A stretch of DNA of 61,176 nucleotides. It comes from Peribacillus deserti. Its GTDB lineage: Bacteria > Bacillota > Bacilli > Bacillales > DSM-1321. The DNA lies in assembly GCF_002863585.1 (NCBI RefSeq), contig NZ_PGUY01000054.1, positions 1-61,176 of the forward strand, written 5' to 3'. Positions 45,418 through 54,107 of this stretch are shown here, one piece after another; position 1 is the first letter of the stretch; the number at the start of each line of letters is the position of its first letter. Made by a program: the position numbers and the translations under genes. The notes below the pieces were generated by a model. It searched no databases. It was not told the DNA's origin and worked only from the letters and a program-made list of their open reading frames with translations.

Positions 45418-45846
45418 ATGCGATTTATATCATATTTACTAGCTCTATTAGCTGGAACAGCTCTTAGCTTTGAAGGAGCTATCTATGCTGAACTAGGAAA
45501 AACAATCGGACAAATAGAAACAAGTTTTTATAACTTCTTTATGGGTTCTATCATCATGGGGCTATTGTGGCTCTTTTTTGGAAAAGGAAAGATCTCATAT
45601 ACAATTGAAGCACCAAAATGGTCATTACTTGGAGGTGTCTTGGGTGTTGTTTATTTAACCTCCATTGTTGTAAGTGTCCCATTCGTTGGTGTTGGCATAG
45701 CAATGGTTGCTGTCATTATCGGCCAATTAGTAATGAGTATGGTGATTGAACATTTTGGATGGCTTGGCAGTAAGAAGACTAGGATCAACAAAGAAAAGAT
45801 TTTTGCAGTTATTTCAATGATTGTCGCACTTATACTAATAAACTAG
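45418..45846 (+). CDS. DUF606/DMT-family (YdcZ) transporter subunit 1
   Basis: A 142-residue membrane protein with five hydrophobic segments of the DUF606 (YdcZ) family, a short DMT relative. Seen: LLALLAGTALSFEGAIYAEL at the start, IETSFYNFFMGSIIMGLLWL, and GVGIAMVAVIIGQLVMSMVI then EHFGWLG. AAAAGGAG lies about nine bases before the ATG. It partners with the paralog right after, 12 bp apart: such pairs in this family are known to insert in opposite orientation and act together. Substrate unknown. Confidence 0.92.
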   Translation: MRFISYLLALLAGTALSFEGAIYAELGKTIGQIETSFYNFFMGSIIMGLLWLFFGKGKISYTIEAPKWSLLGGVLGVVYLTSIVVSVPFVGVGIAMVAVIIGQLVMSMVIEHFGWLGSKKTRINKEKIFAVISMIVALILIN

Positions 45847-45858
45847 GGGGGCTTTATT

Positions 45859-46335
45859 GTGGGTCTATTTATGATTCTATTTACGCTGATTGGCGGTATC
45901 ACATTGAGTGCACAATCATCAATCAATGGTACTTTTAGCAGAAAAGCTGGAACAATTGAAACAACATTTTTAACCTTTCTAACTGGAACAATGTTTCTTA
46001 CCATTTTCATTTTATTTTTTGGCAGGGGGAATGTGCTTGCACTATTAGAAGCACCCAAATGGCAGTTAAGTGCAGCACTTTTGGGTACAATGTATTTGCT
46101 TCTGACTGTTATGGCCGTACCTAGAATTGGGGTTATCGCAACCAATATTGCTGGTATAGCTGGTCAGCTTGTAGTTGGTGTAATTATTGATCATTTTGGA
46201 TGGTTCAATAGTTTAATCATAGAATTAGACGTTAAACGTGCTTTCGCATTAGTATTTATGATTATTTCCCTTTATTTTATCTATAAAGGGAATAAACGCT
46301 CAAACGAAAAACCCAAGCACAGGATATCTAAATAA
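45859..46335 (+). CDS. DUF606/DMT-family (YdcZ) transporter subunit 2
   Basis: A 158-residue paralog of the preceding protein with the same layout: LIGGITLSAQSSINGTFSRK, IETTFLTFLTGTMFLTIFIL, and GVIATNIAGIAGQLVVGVII then DHFGWFN. It adds a basic cytoplasmic tail (KRSNEKPKHRISK). GTG start with GGGGGG upstream. Together with subunit 1 it should form an antiparallel heterodimer exporter (inference from the paired-gene rule in the family). Confidence 0.92.
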   Translation: MGLFMILFTLIGGITLSAQSSINGTFSRKAGTIETTFLTFLTGTMFLTIFILFFGRGNVLALLEAPKWQLSAALLGTMYLLLTVMAVPRIGVIATNIAGIAGQLVVGVIIDHFGWFNSLIIELDVKRAFALVFMIISLYFIYKGNKRSNEKPKHRISK

Positions 46336-46436
46336 CACATACTAAAACGTTCTCCTCCCTTTTGACAATTTAGCAGGTCTCTTTAATAATGTTTTTTCCA
46401 TTTATTGCAATACCCTTCTTTAAGGCCGTTATAAAA

Positions 46437-46466
46437 TTGCTATTGTCAGCATAACAACATTATAAT
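46437..46466 (+). promoter_or_regulatory. Putative sigma-A promoter of the first RsbR paralog
   Basis: TTGCTA, 18 bases, TATAAT. The TATAAT is perfect; the -35 has two mismatches from TTGACA. Confidence 0.5.
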
Positions 46467-46519
46467 AAATGTACAGTTATGAAGTAACGAGAATTATACT
46501 TCAAAAGGGAGTAACGACT

Positions 46520-47341
46520 ATGAAAACAATACATTTTTTGAGCAGCGAAATTAAGTCTTTTATTAAAGAAAACGGGGAAACGTTTGAGGATAAATTGCTT
46601 TCCGAAGCAGTAAATGCATCTGCAAGAATTACTGATATTTTACGCCAAGGAAATATCGATTTGTTAAAAAATGCCAGGATATTGATTTATTATGCAGTTG
46701 ATCAAAAGGATGAAGAGTTAATTGCATTTGCGAAACAGGAAGGCATTGCATGGGCGGAGAACGCATTAACACTCGAGTTAAAATTAGAGTGGGTACAGGC
46801 GATCAGAAGAACACTATGGCATTTTGTAGCTATTCTAGACGAGGAAAAAGGTATTACAAATCAACGTGCAGAATTTTACGAAATGGAAAAAATCGTAAAC
46901 GACCAGATTGACAAGTTTCTTAACAACTTTTTTCTTAGCTATACAAAATATAAAGATACCATGTACTTTAAACAGAGAGAAATGGTCGAGCATTTGTCAG
47001 TTCCTATTATTCCTGTAAACGATCAAGTTTCAGTTTTGCCGCTAATTGGGACAGTCGACTCCTATAGGATTGAAATCATTGAGGAAAAAGTTCTAAATGA
47101 TATATCTGACTCAAGAATTCATACACTGGTTATTGATCTCTCAGGTATAGCCATGATGGAACGAGATGTCATAAATAATTTTGAAAAGGTATTGGCTGGG
47201 GTGAAAATGATGGGCTGCAAAACGGTTCTTACTGGTCTACGTCCTGATCTTGTAAGAAAAATGGTCCATTCTGGAGTCCGGTTTGAAGAAGATGCAGAAA
47301 CAAAAGGTACACTCCAGGACACTCTAAAGCATTATCTTTGA
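46520..47341 (+). CDS. RsbR-type STAS-domain protein (stressosome paralog 1)
   Basis: A 273-residue protein with a helical N-terminal sensor half (residues 1-150) and a C-terminal STAS domain (VPIIPVNDQVSVLPLIGTVD, then VIDLSGIAMM and LTGLRPDLVRKMV). RsbR co-antagonists sit in the stressosome and control sigma-B through RsbS, RsbT. In B. subtilis RsbRA the Thr in the DTMV turn is phosphorylated; here that turn reads ERDV and the other site, GTVDSYR, has Ser. So one phospho-site is missing. The ATG at 46520 has AAAGGGAG eight bases upstream. Paralog of 59323-60144. Confidence 0.9.
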   Translation: MKTIHFLSSEIKSFIKENGETFEDKLLSEAVNASARITDILRQGNIDLLKNARILIYYAVDQKDEELIAFAKQEGIAWAENALTLELKLEWVQAIRRTLWHFVAILDEEKGITNQRAEFYEMEKIVNDQIDKFLNNFFLSYTKYKDTMYFKQREMVEHLSVPIIPVNDQVSVLPLIGTVDSYRIEIIEEKVLNDISDSRIHTLVIDLSGIAMMERDVINNFEKVLAGVKMMGCKTVLTGLRPDLVRKMVHSGVRFEEDAETKGTLQDTLKHYL

Positions 47342-47343
47342 CT

Positions 47344-47374
47344 AAAACAGGCCGTTTACAGCGGCCTGTTTTTT
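47344..47374 (+). terminator. Rho-independent terminator
   Basis: AAACAGGCCG pairs with CGGCCTGTTT, then TTTT. Confidence 0.92.
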
Positions 47375-47519
47375 GCTGCTATTTAAATATAAGCAGCATA
47401 AAACAGCCTACACCAAACGCCTGCCCTCAGCAAAATAACATTTAAACACTCCCTCCAAACAACATGTAATAAGGTACCGCTTAGCCTTTTTCCAAAATAA
47501 TCTAGATTTTTACTATAAT

Positions 47520-47648
47520 TAGATTAATGTATAGAATATGTAAAATAAACAAATTTAAATAAAGTTGAATACCGTAGCTTCCATTCGTTAGAGTAAAGGT
47601 ATTCTATTAGTAGTACGCCATTTAAACAATACTGAAAAAAGTGCCACT
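47520..47648 (-). pseudogene. Remnant of a CBO0543-family gene
   Basis: About 130 bp that match the 3' part of the intact gene at 60295-60756 base for base in many blocks: ATGTATAGAATA, AAAATAAAC, TGAATACC, TAGCTTCCAT and CAATACTGAAAAAA all recur in order. Several substitutions and short gaps break the frame, and no start survives. It lies downstream of and convergent with an RsbR paralog, exactly as the intact copy does. Confidence 0.8.
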
Positions 47649-47712
47649 GACATAGTCTATTTAATTAATATAATCTCTCTGAAGGCAACCGGCTTTCTTA
47701 TAATGATACAAA

Positions 47713-48657
47713 CTATGTTACATACCTTAGTTGGCTTTTTTCTATGATTTTACTAAACATGGATGCTAAGATCTGTTGAAATAACATACCAAACACGACC
47801 GGCATAGCTACTTTGGCAGGGAAATAAGTAGTTGCCACAATAACACCAAGAGCAATATTCCGCATGCCTCCGATAAAAACGAAGGTTGTAACAATGCCCT
47901 TGTCTTTCCATATTAGACGTCCGCCGATTAGAGCCAGGGCATAACCAGACAACGCGAGCACCAATACAACAAAAATTACACTACAAAGCTCCCATGTAAT
48001 TTCCTTTAGAAAAGGAGCAATGGCACTGCTGTTAATCAGGATAACCGCAAATAAGCTGAGCTTAGAGAAAGGTCCAAGGTTTCTGCCAAGTGTCACCTGT
48101 ATTTTTCCTTTGGTAAGTTGATTTAACAGTATGCCCGCTACCGAAGGTAAAACGATCATCCAAACCAAATCGGATATAAGCGATGATGTTTCTATTCCAA
48201 TGGTTTCTCCAACAACAATATGTAGTAATGCGGGCATAATGAGTGGTGAAAGAAGAGTATCAAATAAAATAATCGATAAGCAGAGTGGTAGATTTCCTCC
48301 GCATATACTTACCCAAATAACGCTTGTCACACCAGTTGGAATGGCTGCGGAAATTACATAACCAATTGTCAGTAAATGATTGTCGAAGATGGAATTCGAA
48401 ACAATATATGCCAAAACAGGCATGATAATATGCAAAAATGCGATACTTAACAAAATAGCCGCTGGATCTTTTGAAAAATTTTTAAGATCTTTCACATTCA
48501 TGCTCAAACTGCTGACGAATGTCATAAAGGCAAATAACCAGGGAACGATAAATAACAGCTGACCGCCGATATCTTGCAATGATACACCAGCAACTATACT
48601 TAACGGAGTCAAAATCGGCATCATCGATTGGAGCCGTTTATTAAAACTGTTTAACAT
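47713..48657 (-). CDS. Bile acid:sodium symporter (BASS) family protein
   Basis: A 314-residue membrane protein with about nine to ten hydrophobic segments. Seen: TFVSSLSMNVKDLKNFSKDP, SAAIPTGVTSVIWVSICGGN (the conserved G-x-P crossing helix), LPSVAGILLNQLTKGKI and FIGGMRNIALGVIVATTYFP, all typical of this family. Such proteins take up or export organic acids with sodium; substrate unknown. The ATG at 48657 has AAGGA eight bases upstream; the 40-residue longer frame has a basic, unlikely start. Monocistronic. Confidence 0.9.
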   Translation of the reverse strand: MLNSFNKRLQSMMPILTPLSIVAGVSLQDIGGQLLFIVPWLFAFMTFVSSLSMNVKDLKNFSKDPAAILLSIAFLHIIMPVLAYIVSNSIFDNHLLTIGYVISAAIPTGVTSVIWVSICGGNLPLCLSIILFDTLLSPLIMPALLHIVVGETIGIETSSLISDLVWMIVLPSVAGILLNQLTKGKIQVTLGRNLGPFSKLSLFAVILINSSAIAPFLKEITWELCSVIFVVLVLALSGYALALIGGRLIWKDKGIVTTFVFIGGMRNIALGVIVATTYFPAKVAMPVVFGMLFQQILASMFSKIIEKSQLRYVT

Positions 48658-48773
48658 TCTTCTATTCCTTCTCCCAAATTTAATGAACTCTAGTAAATTA
48701 TACACCTGTCGTAAAGAATGTCCTGATTGTTTGATCGAATAAAGTATTTTCAGTAATCTCCAACCATGTTGAA

Positions 48774-48807
48774 ACAAAAAAGAACCGTATTGACGATTCT
48801 TTTTTGT
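48774..48807. terminator. Terminator hairpin
   Basis: ACAAAAAAGAACCGT pairs with ACGATTCTTTTTTGT (one mismatch) across TATTG-type loop. It ends the MaoC gene (minus strand) and is symmetric enough to work both ways. Confidence 0.75.
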
Positions 48808-48930
48808 CCTTTGTGATTGATAGGGATGTACAACTAGGAGCTAATACCACTTCACGTACTAACGGATCAGTTGGAGGAGAAATTACTAAACACTAAAATA
48901 CTTTGGAGAAACAAAAGAGTTTAAAAGATA

Positions 48931-49305
48931 TTATAAAATTACTCCTGAAAAATTCCCAGTCAGCACATCTTTCCCATGTTGATTTTTGCTTAAGAAGGTG
49001 GCAGTAATACGTGTCCTTTGATCTTGTTTTTCGAATTGCTCAATGGTTACTTCACAAACAATTGTATCACCAGTAAATACTGGTCTTAAAAATTCAAAAT
49101 TCATGGTACGAGCGAGTACGTTGTTATCGCCGCCTATTTTTGTCGGCAATGTAGCGGTTAGCAATCCCTGTACTACCAGTCTTCCCTGCTCATCAGGAGT
49201 TACATGGTGATATCCTTCGTCACCCGAAATCCTAGTAAACAATTCCACATCTTCTATTGTGAAAGTCCGTTCAAATACAATAATATCGCCTGCTTTTAAA
49301 GACAA
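48931..49305 (-). CDS. MaoC-like hotdog-fold protein
   Basis: A 124-residue single hotdog-domain protein of the MaoC dehydratase group. Seen: GDIIVFERTFTIEDVELFTR, SGDEGYHHVTPDEQGRL (the hydratase Asp and His positions), VVQGLLTATLPTKIGG and FLRPVFTGDTIVCEVTI. It may hydrate short enoyl-CoA or act as a thioester binder. TTG start with AGGGGG nine bases ahead. Monocistronic. Confidence 0.85.
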   Translation of the reverse strand: MSLKAGDIIVFERTFTIEDVELFTRISGDEGYHHVTPDEQGRLVVQGLLTATLPTKIGGDNNVLARTMNFEFLRPVFTGDTIVCEVTIEQFEKQDQRTRITATFLSKNQHGKDVLTGNFSGVIL

Positions 49306-49615
49306 CTTTAATCCCCCTATATTTCATATAAGTGACATATAATCAAATGCTCTTGTTCCATAAACACTTTTAACACCAATTTGTTTCATGTTCTGTAATT
49401 CTAGTCTTTATTCATTAGGAGTCGGAACTAATCAGTGCAGGGCTCTTGATAAAGTATTGCAGGGTCATTGGCGACTTCATTTAATGGATTGTTAGGGTTC
49501 TCGGAATAACGTTACCTACACGCAAGTGGAAAAACCCGGTAGTTTCCGAACGCCCATTTATAGTAAAATGAAATAAAGTTTTTTCCCACATTTATTATAA
49601 AAAGGAGAAGAACAA
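49306..49615. promoter_or_regulatory. Divergent intergenic region
   Basis: 310 bp between the MaoC and VOC genes. No specific site recognised. Confidence 0.35.
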
Positions 49616-49987
49616 ATGAAACTAGGTGCATTTTCTGTAAGTTTAAACGTAAAAGACATTGCTATTTCCAAGTCATTCTACGAAAAACTAGGATTTCAAT
49701 CTTTAGGTGGTGACATAACCAAAAATTGGCTTATTATGAAGAATGAAAATTGTATTATAGGGTTATTCCAAGGAATGTTTGATAAGAACATTCTAACCTT
49801 TAATCCAGGTTGGAATGAAAATGCCGAAAATCTCGAAATGTTTACAGATATTCGGGAAATTCAAAAACAACTTAAGGCTGAAGGAATAAAAATACCCTCT
49901 GAAGCCGACGAAGCAACTAATGGGCCAGCACATTTTTTCATTGAAGACCCAGACGGGAATCAAATTCTGGTAGATCAACATCGATAA
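49616..49987 (+). CDS. VOC-family protein
   Basis: A 123-residue VOC protein. Seen: SVSLNVKDIAISKSFYEKLG, WLIMKNENCIIGLFQGMF and the end FFIEDPDGNQILVDQH, with the conserved Glu near the C terminus. Role unknown. AAAAGGAG lies ten bases upstream of the ATG. Third VOC gene of the window and not closely related to the others. Confidence 0.92.
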   Translation: MKLGAFSVSLNVKDIAISKSFYEKLGFQSLGGDITKNWLIMKNENCIIGLFQGMFDKNILTFNPGWNENAENLEMFTDIREIQKQLKAEGIKIPSEADEATNGPAHFFIEDPDGNQILVDQHR

Positions 49988-50463
49988 AAGAAGAGATAAC
50001 GGAACTTCCTATAACTATCAACAAGCAAGATACATACGAAAATTTTCGTTATAAAGAGCCTTTCCCCAATTATAAGTGGATTACTAAATTGGGCGAAAGG
50101 CTTAAATATCCTAAACTCCTATTCATTCTAAACATAAGATGGTGCAATTTCTCTAGGGACATCAGTATTCACTAAACTGTTGAAGCTGAGAAAGGTAAGG
50201 GCATTATGTCTGGAGAACAAGTGGCTGCTTGTTTGTTTTCTACTAATCATTTTACATTTAGCTATTAGTCACGTAACTTAGACCTTCTCCCTAGATAAAA
50301 CCTGGTAAATGAAAGTATTCCTTCTCTTTTTGGTCAATTACTGAATCAGGTCAAAATAAAAACGGTTTCGCTGTAAAACAAACTTCTTACACTAATCATC
50401 CCTTACTTGCTTCATGTACAAAAGAGTGTCAAAGCAACTTAGTTTCTTGAAAGTGTTTAACAT
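49988..50463. other. Intergenic region with hairpin
   Basis: About 475 bp. AGCCTTTCCCCAATT pairs with AATTGGGCGAAAGGCT at 50057-50102 and may terminate the VOC gene, though no T-run follows it. No gene supported in the rest. Confidence 0.5.
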
Positions 50464-50724
50464 TTATGTCCGATTATCAATACGCTTCACACAGTAAATA
50501 ACGTTTCTTTTTGCGGGAAAGTTATTGCTATCCCCAGAATGTAGAAAGGCTAGGGTTTTGTCCTTTACAAAATGCATTATTGTTTGGTTAGAAGGATTAA
50601 ATTCTGAAGTTTCTTCAGACAGTACAATTGCCTCTCCATTACTTACACAGAAGTTATAAATATCCTGCTCGGTATAGATGTTGCCTTTCTCTAAATCAGC
50701 AAATACCCTTTGTTTAAACGACAT
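50464..50724 (-). CDS. Hypothetical protein
   Basis: An 86-residue soluble protein, not recognised. It begins with SFKQRVFADLEKGNIYTEQD, a likely helix, and continues with beta-rich text (GEAIVLSEETSEFN, TIMHFVKDKTLAFL). AAAGGGGGAAAG lies about six bases ahead of the ATG, a good site. Stands alone. Confidence 0.7.
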   Translation of the reverse strand: MSFKQRVFADLEKGNIYTEQDIYNFCVSNGEAIVLSEETSEFNPSNQTIMHFVKDKTLAFLHSGDSNNFPAKRNVIYCVKRIDNRT

Positions 50725-50882
50725 ACACTTTCCCCCTTTTTATATACATTCTCTTTATTTTTAAAATTCCCTCTTTATGTCTTGAATAACTATAAGCAGC
50801 CTTACCTGTATACCTCTTACCAGAGGAAAAGGTAAGAACACCCAAATTAATCATACTGTTTACTAAATTCTTAGTATAGCAA

Positions 50883-50906
50883 AAAAGGCTGTCTCAGCAG
50901 CCTTTT
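50883..50906. terminator. Bidirectional terminator hairpin
   Basis: AAAAGGCTG, loop TCTCAG, CAGCCTTTT. A member of the GGCTG...CAGCC hairpin family; lies between the two minus-strand genes. Confidence 0.75.
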
Positions 50907-51028
50907 CTCTGTTTAATAAAATAGGTCTACATGTTTTTTTCACTTGTCACTCCCATACCAGCAATTGTGTTTATATCTTAATTGCTATTCTTTTTCAACA
51001 ACGTCCTTCTAGTTATAGATACACGATC

Positions 51029-51439
51029 CTAAAAATCAATATAAAATGACTGGCTTTCTTCATTTAAACAAAGCTCGATTCTTTGCCTGAAATTTTTCCA
51101 TGTTACCATTTTCAAAGCCTTTTCAATTGGGTAGAAACCTACTTCTAAACTCTCAGGTGAACACGTTAACTCCCCTCCAACAGGCCTTCCAAAAAACAAT
51201 GTGTTACATATAGATTCATTTACATTTTGAAATACACCACAAAATCTTATAATTTTAATATCAATTCCACTTTCCTCTTTTGTCTCTCTAATTGCGGCGT
51301 CCCTCAACGACTCCCCTTCTTCAACCTGCCCTCCAGGCATTTCCCACCCTCTTCTCGGACCCTTTATTAACAAGATTTCATTTTTATTATTTAATACGAT
51401 TGCTGCTGCTGAAAGAATATGTTTCGGTGTTTTTGGCAC
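51029..51439 (-). CDS. NUDIX hydrolase
   Basis: A 136-residue NUDIX hydrolase. NUDIX box GGQVEEGESLRDAAIRET then KEESGI is complete at about residues 36-58, after the strand GWEMPGG. Substrate unknown. It starts at GTG 51439 with AGAGGT seven bases upstream. Third NUDIX gene of the window; monocistronic. Confidence 0.93.
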   Translation of the reverse strand: MPKTPKHILSAAAIVLNNKNEILLIKGPRRGWEMPGGQVEEGESLRDAAIRETKEESGIDIKIIRFCGVFQNVNESICNTLFFGRPVGGELTCSPESLEVGFYPIEKALKMVTWKNFRQRIELCLNEESQSFYIDF

Positions 51440-51710
51440 GGCTTAGACCTCTCATTTATCTACATAGGATACTTACTAATTCGTCATGATTTTCCTTTTA
51501 CCTCCTACTGCTCTTCCCGCTTTTACTAAAAAGAAAGACGCCTAAGCTGCCAATGGTAGTTACGTACCTTTTTTGAAGAACAAGAATTCCCTTTTTACAA
51601 ATATATATAAAAAAAAGATTTTTACGGTCTAAAATAGTAAAATAGTTAAATTTTGAGGTTTTCCTAATCCCTTTCGCATACGGGTTTCTCTATGGGACAC
51701 ATAAAATTCG

Positions 51711-52076
51711 TTATGACCTTGATGCTTCGTCCATAAATACAGCTTCATAACAAGAAGAACATACTTTTTTAGAGAAAGTCCCACTATCTCCTCGCTTTTC
51801 CCGCTCAATATATAGGTTTCTAATCAAAGAATTTACTAACGTTTGAATAGCAGCACGTTCGTCACATCCAGTTGCAGTTATCTCCACATAAGTTCCAGGT
51901 TTAATCTTTAATGACATAAGTTCCATAATAGAATGAGGAGAATTTCCCAAGTTTACAGAAACACCCTTGTAATTAAGGGATATTGTTGATTTGAACTTAG
52001 AAGCATTACTTACAATCATACATGCTGGCCGTGCAAATCCAGTAACTGCAGTAATTTCAAGTCGCTTTTTAATCAC
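51711..52076 (-). CDS. HPr-like domain protein lacking the phospho-histidine
   Basis: A 121-residue protein whose first 85 residues follow the HPr/Crh fold: NASKFKSTISLNYKGVSVNL, SIMELMSLKIKPGTYVEITA and CDERAAIQTLVNSL. HPr has TGIHARPA with the phosphoryl-accepting His15; here residues 12-18 read TGFARPA, so His is deleted. The Ser46 region is kept (HSIMELMSL, Ser49). A C-terminal extension adds a CxxC (Cys106, Cys109) absent from HPr. It cannot carry PTS phosphate on His, so a regulatory or redox role like Crh is more likely. GTG start with GGGAG nine bases ahead. Confidence 0.82.
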   Translation of the reverse strand: MIKKRLEITAVTGFARPACMIVSNASKFKSTISLNYKGVSVNLGNSPHSIMELMSLKIKPGTYVEITATGCDERAAIQTLVNSLIRNLYIEREKRGDSGTFSKKVCSSCYEAVFMDEASRS

Positions 52077-52131
52077 TTTCTTCCGCTCCCTTATGAGTTT
52101 TTCCAGGAAGGAATATCTTGATCAAATTCGT

Positions 52132-52412
52132 TTACCAAGGAATTTGTTCCCCTTTTCTAAAGAACCCTCCAGAAGGTCCTTCAGGTCCAATGTCAGCTAA
52201 CCATAGGATAGACTCGGCTGCCTGCCTTGGTGTTATTGAAGCAGATGGTCCACCCATATCTGAGCTTACCCATCCCGGATCGACCGCATTTAATTTGATA
52301 TCCCCATTGATTTCGGCTGCGAACAACCGTGTCAATCCATTTAGGGCAAGTTTAAATAATTAATAAGCTCCTGCTCCAGGATATGACATTTCGCTAATCG
52401 ACCCATATTCCA
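52132..52412 (-). pseudogene. C-terminal remnant of a short-chain dehydrogenase gene
   Basis: Reads as the second half of an SDR: SISEMSYPGAGAY, stop, LFKLALNGLTRLFAAEING, then LNAVDPGWVSSDMGGPSASI to FFRKGEQIPW. An in-frame TAA replaces a residue in the catalytic Y-x-x-x-K motif. The N-terminal half is missing and the homology ends beside the repeat fragment at 52413. So it is a truncated and mutated copy. Confidence 0.85.
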
Positions 52413-52449
52413 AAACTTATTAGAACATAACAATCTTTTAGAAAAGAGA
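52413..52449. repeat. Terminal fragment of the dispersed repeat (copy H)
   Basis: AACTTATTAGAACATAACAA followed by TCTTTTAGAAAAGAG matches the right terminal repeat of copies A, C and D. It abuts the truncated dehydrogenase remnant. Confidence 0.7.
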
Positions 52450-52506
52450 CAGGAAATATCAATTTAAAATAATGAGGGAGCTCTGAAAGAATGTTCAATT
52501 CATTCC

Positions 52507-53679
52507 TTATCTAGAAAGCTGTCGTGTAGGGGTAAGCATGTAAATTCTAAGTAAAATAGTGACCAAACTTAGTAACAATGAAAGAATTCCCACTAATACG
52601 ACGTATTGTGTTCCCATTTCTGATATAAATAACCCGCCTGCAGCTGCACCCATTGTTGTTCCTATGTTACAGGATGAAATAAATAATCCATTGGCAAAAT
52701 CAGGGGCTTCTGGAGCTGAAGAAGCAATCAAATATTGATTAATATTTGCTATTATTCCTCCAGCCAATATTCCCCAGATTAAAGTTATTATTGTCATAGG
52801 TACGGTAAATTGTCCCGTAAAGAATAAAGTGATGTAAACAGCACCCAATAACAAAGGAAAAGAAACTATAGATTTGTTGGGACTATGGGTGAGTAACTTT
52901 CCTGCAACAATGTTTCCAATAATATTGGCTCCGCCGAAGATGAATAACGTTAAACTGGTGGTATCCGGAGCCATATTCGTTACTGTTTTGAGATATTCAG
53001 CAAAATAACTATAAACCCCAAATATAGCTGAGTTTAATAAAATGACCGTCACGATGGAAAGCCATATTATAGGTTTTTTTAAAACGGAAAGTTGTGTACC
53101 ATAAGAAAGTCTTTCTTCCACAGGCATCGACGGTACAAAAATGAATGTAGCTATGAATACAATAGCATTAACAATAGCAAAGAATGCCATCGCACTTTCA
53201 TATGAAACGGCACTATCAATAAAACTCGCGATCGGTACACCGGCTACCATACCAGCAGATACTCCTATAAATACTTTAGATACAGCTTTTGGAGCTTCTT
53301 CTTTACTTACTGAGGAGGCAGCTACTGTAAATGCCAAAGAACAATAAATTGGATGAAATAAGGCTGGAATGATACGAGCAATTAGTAGAATGGTAAAGTT
53401 AGATGTAAATATGGATACAATGTTTCCCAAAACGAAAACTCCCAATACAAGTAACATGACCTTCTTACGGTGTATCCCGGAAAACAATAACGGCAGCGTT
53501 GGTCCAGATACAGCAACTGTAAGAGCAAAAAGACTCACCAGCCATCCTGCTTTTGATATAGTGACATTAAAGTGATCAGCAATGGAAGGCAATAACCCAA
53601 TCACCCCCATTTCGGTATTTAAGATGCCGAAAACTCCAATGGTTAATATGAAAATCTGTAAATTATTTCTTTTAGCCAA
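52507..53679 (-). CDS. MFS transporter (DHA1-type)
   Basis: A 390-residue major facilitator with 12 hydrophobic segments. Seen: NTEMGVIGLLPSIADHFNVT near the start, the loop between spans 2 and 3 (LFSGIHRKKVMLLVLG), and LFISSCNIGTTMGAAAGGLF in the last third (a DHA1 feature). Probably an exporter of drugs or metabolites. Start taken as the TTG at 53679, eight bases past AGGAG; the longer frame to 53742 lacks such a site. It lies divergent from a LysR gene with a dehydrogenase remnant in between, so LysR may control it. Confidence 0.93.
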   Translation of the reverse strand: MAKRNNLQIFILTIGVFGILNTEMGVIGLLPSIADHFNVTISKAGWLVSLFALTVAVSGPTLPLLFSGIHRKKVMLLVLGVFVLGNIVSIFTSNFTILLIARIIPALFHPIYCSLAFTVAASSVSKEEAPKAVSKVFIGVSAGMVAGVPIASFIDSAVSYESAMAFFAIVNAIVFIATFIFVPSMPVEERLSYGTQLSVLKKPIIWLSIVTVILLNSAIFGVYSYFAEYLKTVTNMAPDTTSLTLFIFGGANIIGNIVAGKLLTHSPNKSIVSFPLLLGAVYITLFFTGQFTVPMTIITLIWGILAGGIIANINQYLIASSAPEAPDFANGLFISSCNIGTTMGAAAGGLFISEMGTQYVVLVGILSLLLSLVTILLRIYMLTPTRQLSR

Positions 53680-53741
53680 AAAAACAACTCCTATCTTCAG
53701 TAAAATGCCCCTATAATATGGGGATATTTTTCTGTTCTTCA

Positions 53742-53957
53742 TTACGCTTGCCGCGCTGGGACCAGTGAGATTTCACTTATATTCACCGTATCGGGTGTAC
53801 TAATGGCATAAGCTACGCATCCGCTGCATCACTTACATTTAAACCGATCTCACGCTAGAGGTTCTCGGGTCCATTCCCGTATTTTCTTGGCAGCCGCCTC
53901 ACCAATTCCACTTGATGCCTCCATAATGACAGCCACTTTATCTTGAATAGTAGACAT
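53742..53957 (-). pseudogene. Short-chain dehydrogenase gene with large internal deletion
   Basis: Starts normally (STIQDKVAVIMEASSGIGEA) with the Rossmann motif, although Gly is changed to Glu in VIMEAS, then loses frame after about 35 codons. A second segment gives VAYAISTPDTVNISEISLVP, the end of an SDR. The middle of about 180 residues is gone. Only 216 bp remain between LysR and MFS genes. Confidence 0.85.
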
Positions 53958-54023
53958 ATTAAATAACATCCTTTCTTACTGTTTGACTCTTTATTTATTC
54001 TAATTATCATTTCCTCATATAAC

Positions 54024-54065
54024 AAATACCTATATCTTATATCAAGATATGCTTGAAAGGTATTT
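54024..54065. promoter_or_regulatory. LysR operator, nested palindromes
   Basis: Outer arms AAATACCT (54024) and AGGTATTT (54058) enclose the perfect dyad ATATCTT-N5-AAGATAT (54032-54050), which contains the LysR-type T-N11-A pattern (ATC-N9-GAT). It lies between the divergent LysR and MFS-side genes, about 45 bp before the LysR ATG. Confidence 0.75.
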
Positions 54066-54107
54066 CTAGGTAAGATACACTAAAGAATAAAAAAGAAGGA
54101 GTGCCAT

